From positions 434,001-498,000 of the forward strand of contig OZ239982.1 in assembly GCA_965197005.1 (NCBI GenBank): a stretch of 64,000 nt of DNA. Direction: 5' to 3'. The position numbers and the translations under genes are program-made. The stretch's first letter is position 1. Each line of letters opens with the position of its first letter. Below are positions 34,939 to 44,255 of this stretch, piece by piece. Below the pieces are notes generated by a model that did no database searches, had not been told where the DNA came from, and saw only the letters and a list, made by a program, of their open reading frames with translations. The DNA comes from G965197005 sp965197005 (lineage in GTDB: Bacteria; Pseudomonadota; Gammaproteobacteria; Pseudomonadales; Oceanobacteraceae).

Positions 34939-37113
34939 ATGAATATAGCCAGTGAAGTATTAGGAAAACTGAATGTCTTAATGTTTGTGCGAGTGACAGA
35001 GCGAAGTTTTAAAGCGCAAGCAATATGCCCACCATTTTTTACTGAACTGTATAAACAATTATTATCAGAGCAATATGACATACTACATACAGCAGATACC
35101 AGCGCAGACACCTACTTTTTAGCCGATGCATTTCCTTATTTAGAATGTTTTTTATTAGATGCTTACGAACACTGGCAACAACCAAATAATGGTACGGTTA
35201 AATCAGGAATTTGGACAGAAGCCAATTCTAAAACCCAAAAAGAATATCAATTTGAAGCTAGAGCCTTATTGATTGAACAACAAGAAGTGTTACTTATTCA
35301 TAATTTAAGTGATGATTTTGCTAATAAAAAAATGGTATATCAAGCAGCTAGAGAAATTGCGTTAGTTAATGAAAAACTAAAAATAGAATTAAACCAACAG
35401 CAACGCTTATTACAGGAAGAGCTAAATAAGCAAGTTAGCAGTAATTTGCATAAAATTAGCAAAATAGAAACGTTTTTAAATACCAAAAGAATGGGTGTCC
35501 TTATATGCAAGCCAGAAGGCTTGCATGAAATGAGCAATCAAATGCTACAAGAGATGCTTAAAACAGAACAAAAAACAGGTTCTTTATTTAAACAATGGCT
35601 GCAAGAAGCAGAAGAAGATTACCCTGAAATTTATCGTGTGATTGCCTCTGGAGCAAACTGGGAAGGAGAATTTAAAAGTCAAAGCACGCTAGGCTCGCAG
35701 TGGATTAGATTAACCATTAGCTCGGTATTTTATAGCAATCAAGAAATAGCCTACCATGTTTGTGTATTAAATGAGCTGCCAGCATATAGTTGCTCTAATG
35801 ATTTATTGGAACAGACCACAGCGGTAGATCAAATTACCAACTTGCCTAATCGTAATGCTTTCTGGCAAAAGCTCAACCAACAAATAAAGCAGGCCAGTCA
35901 ACTAGATGCAGCCATTGCCCTTATTTATATCGACCTAGATCATTTTCAACATGTCAATTTGGAGCTGGGGCATGCTAAAGGGGATTTATTATTAAGTACC
36001 ATTGCTGTTCGGTTATCCAGATGTATTAAAAATACGGGCTACCTATCACATCTAGGTGGTGATGAATACGTGGTTATTTTGCAACAAAACTTAGAGACAC
36101 AAGACATTAAAACACTGGCAGAGCAATTATTAGAGCAAATAGCCAAACCGATTATTATCGATGGACAAGCAGCCGTTGAAGTAACCGCCAGTGCGGGTGT
36201 TGCCAAACTGCCAGAAGATGCGAAAGATGCCAATGAACTATTATTAAAAGCAGATTTAGCAATGTCCTATGCCAAAGAAAATGGGCGCAAAACAATATGC
36301 TTTTTTAATGAATTACCAGAAAGTCATGATAATAGCCACTTGTTATTGCATACTGAGATTAATCGAGCCATCAAAAATGATGAATTTTTCTTGGTTTACC
36401 AACCTATTATTCAATTTAATCCAGATCCTATATTACGTGTGGAAGCCCTTATCCGTTGGCAGCATCCAAGTAAAGGATTAATTGGTCCGCAGTATTTTAT
36501 AGATGCCTTAGAACGCTCAGGACAAATTGTTGATTTAAGTAAGTGGGTGCTTAATAAAGCATGCGAGCGCATACAATTTTTTAATCAGCAAGGCATTGAA
36601 TTAGTTATGTCGGTCAATATGTCGGCTAAGGATTTAAGCTCGCCCAATTTTTTAGATAGCGTTATTCATACTGTAACTAAGCATCAAATCAGTCCCAGCA
36701 GTTTGGAAATAGAAATTACCGAAACCGCCTTATTTGAAGACATTCAAGCCATTACGCCTATTTTAAAACAGCTTAAACAGCAGGGTATCTCCATTTCCTT
36801 AGATGATTTTGGCGCAGGATTTTCATCACTTAATTACCTAAAAGAATTACCTGCCAATAAACTGAAAATAGATCGTGCCTTTATTAAAGACTTACCAGCA
36901 GATAAGGACAGTCATATTATTGCCTCTTCAATCATTAAATTAGCACATAAATTTAATTTAAAAGTGGTTGCCGAAGGCGTGGAAACCAAGCCGCAAGCAA
37001 ATATGATGGCAAATATGGGGTGTGAATATGCACAAGGATTTTATTTTCATAAGCCGATGGAAGAACGAACCTTGCTTTCGCTGTATCAGCAAGGTCAAAT
37101 AAGCTGTGCATAA
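34939..37113 (+). CDS. GGDEF-EAL protein with novel N-terminal domain
   Basis: This 724-residue protein has an N-terminal region of about 150 residues I cannot assign, a coiled coil (about 140-170) and a PAS-like segment (about 180-280). GGDEF (LGGDEYVVI, about 373-382) and EAL domains follow. The EAL half keeps VEALIRW, DDFGAGFSSLNYL, KIDRAFI and VVAEGVET, so it should degrade c-di-GMP. The GGDEF half also has its core residues but no RxxD inhibitory site. No membrane segment is visible, so input may come from the GTPase next door. Confidence 0.9.
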   Translation: MNIASEVLGKLNVLMFVRVTERSFKAQAICPPFFTELYKQLLSEQYDILHTADTSADTYFLADAFPYLECFLLDAYEHWQQPNNGTVKSGIWTEANSKTQKEYQFEARALLIEQQEVLLIHNLSDDFANKKMVYQAAREIALVNEKLKIELNQQQRLLQEELNKQVSSNLHKISKIETFLNTKRMGVLICKPEGLHEMSNQMLQEMLKTEQKTGSLFKQWLQEAEEDYPEIYRVIASGANWEGEFKSQSTLGSQWIRLTISSVFYSNQEIAYHVCVLNELPAYSCSNDLLEQTTAVDQITNLPNRNAFWQKLNQQIKQASQLDAAIALIYIDLDHFQHVNLELGHAKGDLLLSTIAVRLSRCIKNTGYLSHLGGDEYVVILQQNLETQDIKTLAEQLLEQIAKPIIIDGQAAVEVTASAGVAKLPEDAKDANELLLKADLAMSYAKENGRKTICFFNELPESHDNSHLLLHTEINRAIKNDEFFLVYQPIIQFNPDPILRVEALIRWQHPSKGLIGPQYFIDALERSGQIVDLSKWVLNKACERIQFFNQQGIELVMSVNMSAKDLSSPNFLDSVIHTVTKHQISPSSLEIEITETALFEDIQAITPILKQLKQQGISISLDDFGAGFSSLNYLKELPANKLKIDRAFIKDLPADKDSHIIASSIIKLAHKFNLKVVAEGVETKPQANMMANMGCEYAQGFYFHKPMEERTLLSLYQQGQISCA

Positions 37114-37114
37114 A

Positions 37115-37432
37115 TTAAAATAAAGAAGGCTGAATATTCTCATCTAAGATATAAGAATTAAGGTCTTGTTCTTTATTTTGAGGAGCAAATAAATCGGGTT
37201 GTATGGTATCTTGTTCAGACTGTAATTGTTTTCTAAGTTTTTTATTTAAACTGGCACGTTTACGTTTAGCACATAAATTGATGATATTTTGCTTTTGAAA
37301 ATCGTTAAACTGCAACCAGTTAAAACGCTCATAACGGCTACGAAAACAACCAAGGCAATAACCCTTATTATTCCACTTGCAAATATTGACACAGGGACTA
37401 TCAATAACAAACAGCTCGCCTTGGTTAAACAT
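37115..37432 (-). CDS. DUF1289 family protein
   Basis: The 105-residue product has the DUF1289 pattern SPCVNICKW-x-GYCLGCFRSRYE-x-FNW, with four cysteines likely to bind a metal. A basic helix follows and a Gln/Asp-rich tail ends the protein. The function of the family is unknown. It lies one base from the convergent GGDEF-EAL gene. Confidence 0.85.
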   Translation of the reverse strand: MFNQGELFVIDSPCVNICKWNNKGYCLGCFRSRYERFNWLQFNDFQKQNIINLCAKRKRASLNKKLRKQLQSEQDTIQPDLFAPQNKEQDLNSYILDENIQPSLF

Positions 37433-37507
37433 AAATCACTTTTAGGTTGGATAAAGCCTCAATTATACCTAAAAATATCTATTAATGCTTTCAATTGGTT
37501 TGCTCTG

Positions 37508-37717
37508 CTAAATAGGTGTGACCTGTTCAGCTTGTAATCCTTTTGCACCATTAGCAATACTCATGGTTACTTCTTGTCCCTCGGCTAAGGTTTTATGACT
37601 CTCTGTGTTGATTACAGAATAATGCACAAACACATCAGCTCCTGAGCTTTGAGCAATAAAACCATAGCCTTTTTTATCGTTAAACCATTTAACTGTACCC
37701 TTAATCAGTTCCGACAT
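37508..37717 (-). CDS. Cold-shock domain protein (CspA family)
   Basis: The 69-residue single cold-shock domain has both RNA-binding motifs, KGYGFI and DVFVHY, after GTVKWFND. The ATG at 37717 follows AGGA six bases upstream; the longer frame is not needed. Such proteins melt RNA structure. It stands alone. Confidence 0.95.
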   Translation of the reverse strand: MSELIKGTVKWFNDKKGYGFIAQSSGADVFVHYSVINTESHKTLAEGQEVTMSIANGAKGLQAEQVTPI

Positions 37718-37842
37718 AAATATTCCTACTTCAATAGTTAAATTATAAAATATGTAGTTAAGCAATAGCCAAACGCCATTATCATAGCCTATGGCATGTT
37801 AAAGAGAACAGCATACAAGGGAATTGTCACAAAACATTCATA

Positions 37843-38244
37843 TTACGATAGCTTGGGCAAATTACGGATACCGCCATTATCGGCAATAGCCACATATACT
37901 GCCACAGCATCAACAACCTTATGCGCTTCTACTTGCCTAGGGTTATGTGTCCATACCTCCACTGCAATTTTAACCGAGCTGGTACCTACTTCTAATAGAC
38001 GAGTATAAAAACAAACGCTTGCTCCAACTTGAATGGGAGACATAAATACCACCGATTCAAAAGCCACACCAGCCACTCGACCATGGGCACGGCTACTGGC
38101 AAGTTGTTCTGCTGCCATATCCATATTTTGCATTACCCAGCCTGCGCTGATATCACCATGCAAATTTGTTTCACTTTGTTTAGGAATGAGCTTTAGTGCC
38201 AGCTTGCCTTCAGGCTTCGGGTTTTGTTGGTTATTATCTTGCAT
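37843..38244 (-). CDS. Acyl-CoA thioesterase, YciA-like hotdog protein
   Basis: This 133-residue hotdog-fold protein is close to the YciA group. It shows NLHGDISAGWVMQNMDMAAEQLA, with the usual HGD-like active site, and FMSPIQVGASVCFYTRLLEVG. YciA enzymes hydrolyse many acyl-CoAs. It is monocistronic and divergent from hslR. Confidence 0.9.
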   Translation of the reverse strand: MQDNNQQNPKPEGKLALKLIPKQSETNLHGDISAGWVMQNMDMAAEQLASSRAHGRVAGVAFESVVFMSPIQVGASVCFYTRLLEVGTSSVKIAVEVWTHNPRQVEAHKVVDAVAVYVAIADNGGIRNLPKLS

Positions 38245-38366
38245 TAGGTAGTTGCCTACTGTTATTTTACTTATTTAATGAGGTGCAAACTTTAAATTAA
38301 ACCGCATCATTTTAATAGTACATTTAGGTTATAAATATCTAAATAAAGACATAAAAGAGGTATCTA

Positions 38367-38768
38367 ATGGACACCGATGATAAACTGCGTTTAGACAAAT
38401 GGTTATGGGCAGCAAGGTTTTTTAGAACCCGAGCCTTAGCAAAAAAAGCCATTGAAGGCGGTAAAGTGCACTATGCAGGTCAGCGTTGTAAAGTAAGTAA
38501 GCAAATTACAATAGGCGATATGCTTGTTATTCGCCAAGGCGATAGCGAGAAAGAAATTGAAGTGATTAAATTATCAGCGCAGCGTAAAGGTGCAACCGAT
38601 GCACAAACCCTGTACCAAGAAAAAACTGCCAGTGTAGAAAAAAGAGAGCATCAAGCATTGGCTAAAAAAAGCGCATACTCGGGGCATTTAACTCAAGCAT
38701 TTAAACCCAATAAGAAACAGCGTCGAGATATATTAAAATTCAAACACAAACAAACAGAAGACTCATAA
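38367..38768 (+). CDS. hslR: Ribosome-associated heat-shock protein Hsp15
   Basis: This 133-residue S4-domain protein recycles stalled 50S subunits that carry nascent chains. The S4 fold is seen in RLDKWLWAARFFRTRALAKKAIEGGKV, and the basic C-terminal tail is present. It lies three bases before hslO; hslR-hslO-pckA matches the E. coli order. Confidence 0.95.
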   Translation: MDTDDKLRLDKWLWAARFFRTRALAKKAIEGGKVHYAGQRCKVSKQITIGDMLVIRQGDSEKEIEVIKLSAQRKGATDAQTLYQEKTASVEKREHQALAKKSAYSGHLTQAFKPNKKQRRDILKFKHKQTEDS

Positions 38769-38771
38769 ATA

Positions 38772-39608
38772 ATGGATACATTACAGCCCTTTAGTTTTGA
38801 TTATACCCAAGTTCGAGGTGCACTGGTACAGCTTAAAAAAAGTTATAAAAAAGTACTGGATTTGCAGCAGTACCCAACCCCATTGGCATATTTGCTAGGC
38901 GAGTTAATGGCAGGTGCCGTTTTATTACAAAGTCGTATAAAACAACCTAGTCGTTTGAGCTTGCAGCTTAGAATGAACGGTAGTATTCGTTTATTGCAAG
39001 CAGAAATCACCCACCAAGGAGAAATTAGAGCCATTGCTCGTTATGATAAAAATACGCTACTAGATGAGATTACTGAACTACAAGGCCATTTAGTCATTAC
39101 CCATGAACCAGAACAAGGACAGCGCTACCAAGGTATTTCAGAATTTACTCAGGGTGATATAGCACAAGCATTACGGACTTATTTTTTACAATCAGAACAA
39201 CTAGAAACCGAATTTTACCTAGCCTGTGACAGACAAACAGCCAGTGGTATGATGCTGCAAAAAATGCCTGCTCAAGAAAACCAAGATACCGACGCATGGG
39301 CACGCTTAAATCACTTTGCAAGCACTTTAAAAGCAGAAGAAATGTTAGAGCTGAGCAAGCAAGATATTTTATTGCGCCTCTTTCACGAAGAAGCATTGCG
39401 AATTTATCCAGAGCAAGAAATTAACTTTACCTGCCCTTGTTCTAAGTCACGTTTAGCGAATGCACTAATTGGTATTGGCTATCAAGAAGTGTCACAATTA
39501 TTGGCAGAGCAAGGGCGCATAGATGTCAACTGTGAATTTTGTCAGCAAGCCTACGTCTTTACTCATGAAGACATGCAGGCTTTATTTCCAGAACAAAGTT
39601 TACATTAA
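38772..39608 (+). CDS. hslO: Redox-regulated chaperone Hsp33
   Basis: Hsp33 is activated by oxidation and protects unfolding proteins. The 278-residue protein has the C-terminal zinc switch: CPC at FTCPCSKSR and CEFC at VNCEFCQQ. These four cysteines are intact. It is co-transcribed with hslR. Confidence 0.96.
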   Translation: MDTLQPFSFDYTQVRGALVQLKKSYKKVLDLQQYPTPLAYLLGELMAGAVLLQSRIKQPSRLSLQLRMNGSIRLLQAEITHQGEIRAIARYDKNTLLDEITELQGHLVITHEPEQGQRYQGISEFTQGDIAQALRTYFLQSEQLETEFYLACDRQTASGMMLQKMPAQENQDTDAWARLNHFASTLKAEEMLELSKQDILLRLFHEEALRIYPEQEINFTCPCSKSRLANALIGIGYQEVSQLLAEQGRIDVNCEFCQQAYVFTHEDMQALFPEQSLH

Positions 39609-39783
39609 GCAGCTATTTCTAATATGAATGTGAATTATCAATTATCTAAATGAAATATCAGTTTATTAGAGCTTAGCCCAAGGCGCATTTTCTGGCATAA
39701 TGCCCAGAGAGATTAATGCAGACAAAGCATGCTTGCCTGTTTTTTTAAAATTAAACGTTTTGTACTTATTTTAGGGTTACTTT

Positions 39784-41322
39784 ATGACAACGCAATTTAC
39801 CGATTTATCAGCCCCACAACTTATTGAACATGCCATTTTACGTCAAGAAGCTGTACTTCAAGATACAGGCGCATTGGTTGTAGAAACGGGGCTGCGTACA
39901 GGACGCTCACCCAAAGATCGATTTATTGTTGATGAGCCAAGTACCAATAGCAGTATTGATTGGGGCGTAATTAATCAACCATTTGCAGCAGATAAATTTG
40001 AAGCCTTATGGGAGCGAGTAGAAAGTTATCTCGCAGAGCGTGATAATTTTTTATCGCATGTGCATGTAGGTGCAGATCCACACCATTATTTACCAGTAAA
40101 AATGATTACAGAAACTGCTTGGCAAAACCTTTTTGGGCAGAATCTATTTATCTTACCAAAACAGTACAATCCCAATGAAAAAGGCGAATGGGTTATTTTA
40201 AATGCCCCAGGTTTTGTCTGTGAGCCAGAACGTGATGGTACCAACTCAGACGGTACGGTTATGATTAATTTTGCCGAAAGAAAAGTATTATTAGCTGGTA
40301 TGCGTTATGCGGGCGAAATGAAAAAAGCCATGTTCTCTGTACAAAACTTCTTGCTACCAGAAAAAGATGTTCTACCTATGCACTGCTCCGCTAATGTTGG
40401 CGAAGAAAATGATGTCTGCTTGTTTTTTGGTTTATCAGGCACAGGTAAAACCACCTTATCAGCAGACCCAGAGCGTTATCTTATAGGCGATGATGAGCAT
40501 GGCTGGGGTAAAGGCTGCGTATTTAACTTAGAAGGCGGTTGTTATGCGAAAACCATCGACTTATCACAAAAAAATGAACCTATTATCTGGAATGCCATTC
40601 GTTTTGGTGCTTTGGTAGAAAATGTAGTTGTTGATGAACACACACGCACGGCTGATTACAACGATGTCAGCAAAACCGAAAATACACGCTGTGCTTATCC
40701 TTTAAGTCATGTAGCAAAACGCACTGAGAAAAACATGGCAGGCGAGCCACAGGCCGTTATCTTTTTAACCTGTGATATGACAGGCGTATTACCACCTGTA
40801 TCTATTTTGACCAAAGAACAGGCGGCCTATCATTTTTTAAGTGGCTATACCGCCTTGGTAGGCTCTACCGAAATGGGCGGCAGTAAAGGACTTAAAGCGA
40901 CTTTTTCTACCTGCTTTGGTGCGCCCTTTTTTCCACGAGCAGCCGGTGAATATGCAGAGCTATTGATGAAACGAGTGACCGAATTTGGCTCACAGGTATA
41001 CCTAGTTAATACAGGTTGGACTGGTGGTGCAAATGGTCAAGGTGGTGAACGCTTTAGCATTCCCACAACCCGTGCAGTTATTCGTGCCATTCAAACAGGC
41101 GCATTGCGTAATGCTGATACAGAGCAAGTTCCTACCTTTAATTTGCAGGTGCCAAAAGCCGTGGCGGACGTAGACAGTGGCTTATTAAATCCACGTCAAG
41201 CATGGGCTGATAGCAGTGCCTATGATGAGGCAGCCAAACAGCTTGCTCAGCAATTTATAGATAACTTCAAAAAATATGATGTGTCTGATTTGATTATACA
41301 AGCAGGGCCACAAATAGATTAG
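39784..41322 (+). CDS. pckA: Phosphoenolpyruvate carboxykinase (ATP)
   Basis: PckA converts oxaloacetate to phosphoenolpyruvate with ATP, for gluconeogenesis or anaplerosis. The 512-residue protein has the kinase loop GLSGTGKTTLSADP, the metal site GDDEHGWG and the TGLRTGRSPKDRF start. A 175-bp gap with a GGCATAATGCC palindrome (39694-39704) precedes it. A strong terminator follows. Confidence 0.97.
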   Translation: MTTQFTDLSAPQLIEHAILRQEAVLQDTGALVVETGLRTGRSPKDRFIVDEPSTNSSIDWGVINQPFAADKFEALWERVESYLAERDNFLSHVHVGADPHHYLPVKMITETAWQNLFGQNLFILPKQYNPNEKGEWVILNAPGFVCEPERDGTNSDGTVMINFAERKVLLAGMRYAGEMKKAMFSVQNFLLPEKDVLPMHCSANVGEENDVCLFFGLSGTGKTTLSADPERYLIGDDEHGWGKGCVFNLEGGCYAKTIDLSQKNEPIIWNAIRFGALVENVVVDEHTRTADYNDVSKTENTRCAYPLSHVAKRTEKNMAGEPQAVIFLTCDMTGVLPPVSILTKEQAAYHFLSGYTALVGSTEMGGSKGLKATFSTCFGAPFFPRAAGEYAELLMKRVTEFGSQVYLVNTGWTGGANGQGGERFSIPTTRAVIRAIQTGALRNADTEQVPTFNLQVPKAVADVDSGLLNPRQAWADSSAYDEAAKQLAQQFIDNFKKYDVSDLIIQAGPQID

Positions 41323-41355
41323 TTTATATTTTGCTTGAATTTTTTAGACTCGCTT

Positions 41356-41382
41356 AAAGCCGCTTAAATTAGCGGCTTTTTT
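41356..41382 (+). terminator. Intrinsic terminator of pckA
   Basis: AAAGCCGCT (41356-41364) pairs perfectly with AGCGGCTTT (41371-41379) and is followed by a run of T residues. It lies 33 bp after the pckA stop. Confidence 0.9.
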
Positions 41383-41476
41383 GTGTTTGTAGTATAAAAA
41401 TATATTACCTGCTTATGTATGTATTTTTTCATATGTGTACTACACTAAAAAGGTCATAAAAAAATAAAGAGGAAAT

Positions 41477-43135
41477 ATGATGAACTTTTTTAAAGTTTTA
41501 TATTTGGTATTTGCGCTTATGTTGGCCATCGTATTGGGCTCAGGTATCTGGACAACCGTTACGATTGCCAAACTAAGAACAGATATTCAACAGCAAGCTG
41601 ATGATATGGCAGCTTCGTTTACCTTTATTCATCAAGTAGATGATGCACAGGTTGTTTTTAAAGGACAGGTTCAAGAATGGAAAAATGTATTGCTACGAGG
41701 GCACAATCCTAAACTCTATAAAAAATATTGGGGTAAATTTGTTGCCGCAGAGAAAGTATTTCAACAAAAAATGGTTGATATTGAGCGCATTTTAAAAGCC
41801 AGAAAGTTAGATAAATACGCTAAGCAAACAGCACAGCTTGCTAAAGATCATAAAATATTAGGGGTTAAATATCGTGCAGCATTACATAGCTCTAACCCAG
41901 AAGATATTGATTTCAGTAAGCAAGTTGATGTAAAAGTAAGAGGCGTAGACAGACCAACAGGCAAAGGCTTAAAGAGCTTAGCGCAGGGTTTATACAAACT
42001 GAAAAATAGAGAATTAAAAAACAGTTTAAAGTTTGTAGATAATGAATTTTTACTTTTCCAAAGTTCTGTTTTTTTTACAGAAATTGCATTGTTTGTGCTT
42101 ATATTGGTTCTTTCTTGGTATATTGTTATGAAAATAAAACGATCCATAGGCTCAACCCCTGAATATGCCATTAAAGTTTGTGCAGAAATTGCAGAAGGTA
42201 AGTTAAATCAAGGGAAAATCCAATTTTTCCCCAGTAAAACGCCCAGTATTATGTCTGCCATGCATGAAATGCACAGTAAATTAAAACAGATTATTGATAA
42301 CTTATCTCATGAAGCAGAGCACTTAACTCAAACTAAGCAAAATCTATCTAAAGCAGAGCAGAATATCTCCCATAATAGTCAAGCACAGTTAGGTAGTATT
42401 AACAGCATTACAGAGAGCATTAACCAAGCTCAAGGTGGCATGACAAAACTGAGTGAGAATACACAAAATATTGTAAACGCAGCAACCAGTGCGGAACTTT
42501 CTGTTAATGATGGTTTGCAGACCATTGATAAATTAAAAGACATTACCGCCAACTTAATTGGTAATGTAGAAAACTCCGTAGGCAGCATTCATACGCTCTC
42601 GGTACAATTTCAAGAAGTGGGCAAGATTACCTCAACAATTAAAGATATTGCAGAGCAGACGAACCTACTGGCACTTAATGCCGCCATTGAAGCGGCAAGG
42701 GCGGGCGAGCAAGGTCGAGGCTTTGCTGTCGTTGCCGATGAAGTAAGAAGCCTTGCCGAACGCTCAGCTAATAGTGCAGATGAAATTGTACGTACCATAT
42801 CTAGCATTGAAAATGCCATTCAAACCACTTCAGAAGACAGTAAAACCTTAACTGAAGATGGGCAAAAAGTAAGTGAATGTATTAATGAAAATAGAGAGCA
42901 AATGGAAAAAGTGACCCTTAGTATTCAAGAAGTAGAAAGCTCCATTGCAGTAACTAATAGCACATTAGATTCACAAAAAGAAGGCTACAATCAGATAGAA
43001 CAGCAAACACAAAGACTGAATGAAACCTTTGAATTGAGTCAAAAAGCCACTGTGCATTTAGAGGAACAAATGCTAGAAATTCAAAACTGTAGTGAAGCAA
43101 TAGAAAACATCACCCAAGGTTTTCATCTAGGATAG
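41477..43135 (+). CDS. Methyl-accepting chemotaxis protein
   Basis: This 552-residue chemoreceptor has a membrane helix at about 8-30, a helical periplasmic sensor of about 160 residues with KGQVQEWKNVLLRG, and a second helix at about 192-214. The sensor pattern recalls four-helix-bundle domains; I cannot name the ligand. The cytoplasmic signalling tip EQTNLLALNAAIEAARAGEQ is intact, so it should couple to CheA. GAGGA precedes the ATG. It is isolated from other chemotaxis genes. Confidence 0.93.
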   Translation: MMNFFKVLYLVFALMLAIVLGSGIWTTVTIAKLRTDIQQQADDMAASFTFIHQVDDAQVVFKGQVQEWKNVLLRGHNPKLYKKYWGKFVAAEKVFQQKMVDIERILKARKLDKYAKQTAQLAKDHKILGVKYRAALHSSNPEDIDFSKQVDVKVRGVDRPTGKGLKSLAQGLYKLKNRELKNSLKFVDNEFLLFQSSVFFTEIALFVLILVLSWYIVMKIKRSIGSTPEYAIKVCAEIAEGKLNQGKIQFFPSKTPSIMSAMHEMHSKLKQIIDNLSHEAEHLTQTKQNLSKAEQNISHNSQAQLGSINSITESINQAQGGMTKLSENTQNIVNAATSAELSVNDGLQTIDKLKDITANLIGNVENSVGSIHTLSVQFQEVGKITSTIKDIAEQTNLLALNAAIEAARAGEQGRGFAVVADEVRSLAERSANSADEIVRTISSIENAIQTTSEDSKTLTEDGQKVSECINENREQMEKVTLSIQEVESSIAVTNSTLDSQKEGYNQIEQQTQRLNETFELSQKATVHLEEQMLEIQNCSEAIENITQGFHLG

Positions 43136-43155
43136 TATTGAATAGGCATTACTTT

Positions 43156-43185
43156 ATAGTAAGCAGCCATTAGGCGGCTTACTAT
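43156..43185. terminator. Bidirectional hairpin between the chemoreceptor and ttcA
   Basis: ATAGTAAGC (43156-43164) pairs with GCTTACTAT (43177-43185), with an inner GCC/GGC stem around ATTA. It sits between two convergent genes and can act on both strands. Neither side has a long T run. Confidence 0.55.
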
Positions 43186-43189
43186 ATGG

Positions 43190-44038
43190 TTAAGGGTTAA
43201 AAATTTGCACCGCACTAATGCTATTTTCCGCAGTACGCTGCAAATTATCTAAAGAGGCAAAATCAAATAAGTGAGCATCTGCTAGCTGAGAAGGGGCAAT
43301 GTTCGTTAGTGCTTTAAAAATATTTTCGCTACGTCCAGGTTGGATATGCTCCCACTCTTTGAGCATATTCTTAATATTTTGTCGTTGTAAGTTTTCTTGG
43401 CTACCGCATAAATTACAAGGAATGATTGGAAAGGCTTTGGCATTTGCAAACTCAATCAAATCTTTTTCTTTACAATATGCCAATGGACGAATGACCACAT
43501 GCTTTTTATTGTCACTTAACAATTTTGGCGGCATTGCTTTTAGAGTGCCGCCATAAAACATATTTAGAAATAGAGTTTCAATCATATCGTCACGATGATG
43601 TCCTAGGGCAATTTTATTAGCCCCAATTTTTTCTGCAAACCCATATAAAGAACCTCGGCGTAGGCGAGAACAAAGTCCACAAGTGGTTTTTCCCTCTGGG
43701 ACAATTTCCTTTACCAAACTATAAGTATCCTTTTCTATAATATGATAAGACACACCAATAGACTGTAAGTATTCAGGTAAAATATGTTCAGGAAAGCCCG
43801 GTTGTTTTTGATCCATATTGACCGCAACAAGCTCAAATTCAATGGGTGCGCTCTTTTGTAATCCCAGCAAAATATCGAGCATGGCATAAGAATCTTTACC
43901 GCCAGATAGACACACCATGAGCTTATCGCCAGATTTAATCATGGCGTAATCCTCAATGGCTTTGCCTACATTACGGCGTAAGCGTTTGTTTAATTTATTT
44001 ATTTCTAGTTTTTGTTTACGCAGTGCTTGGCTTGTCAT
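43190..44038 (-). CDS. ttcA: tRNA 2-thiocytidine biosynthesis protein TtcA
   Basis: TtcA thiolates cytidine-32 of tRNA. The 282-residue protein has the PP-loop LSGGKDSYAM and two CxxC pairs (TTCGLCSR and IPCNLCG) that hold an iron-sulphur cluster. It is convergent with the chemoreceptor. Confidence 0.96.
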   Translation of the reverse strand: MTSQALRKQKLEINKLNKRLRRNVGKAIEDYAMIKSGDKLMVCLSGGKDSYAMLDILLGLQKSAPIEFELVAVNMDQKQPGFPEHILPEYLQSIGVSYHIIEKDTYSLVKEIVPEGKTTCGLCSRLRRGSLYGFAEKIGANKIALGHHRDDMIETLFLNMFYGGTLKAMPPKLLSDNKKHVVIRPLAYCKEKDLIEFANAKAFPIIPCNLCGSQENLQRQNIKNMLKEWEHIQPGRSENIFKALTNIAPSQLADAHLFDFASLDNLQRTAENSISAVQIFNP

Positions 44039-44214
44039 TATCTATGCTCATATTAAGAGCCGAGCATTATATAAGAAATTCCAGTAGATATAGAATAAGA
44101 AGCGTCTATTTTTATAACAAGAAAGGGCTATTTGTAAATTCGATGAACTAAACGAGATATCACTAACAACCGCCAGCAAATGAATTGAGTAAGAAAGGGG
44201 GCTTGTAGAAATAC

Positions 44215-44242
44215 AAAAAGACAGCTTTTAAAGCTGTCTTTT
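44215..44242 (-). terminator. Intrinsic terminator of the superoxide dismutase gene
   Basis: AAAAGACAGCTTT (44216-44228) pairs with AAAGCTGTCTTTT (44230-44242), ending in T runs in both directions. It follows the minus-strand sod stop by about 15 bp. Confidence 0.85.
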
Positions 44243-44255
44243 ATTCACTTATGGA

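Noticed and set aside
39694..39704. Palindrome GGCATAATGCC before pckA
   Set aside because: Short, single copy, and not matched to a known operator.
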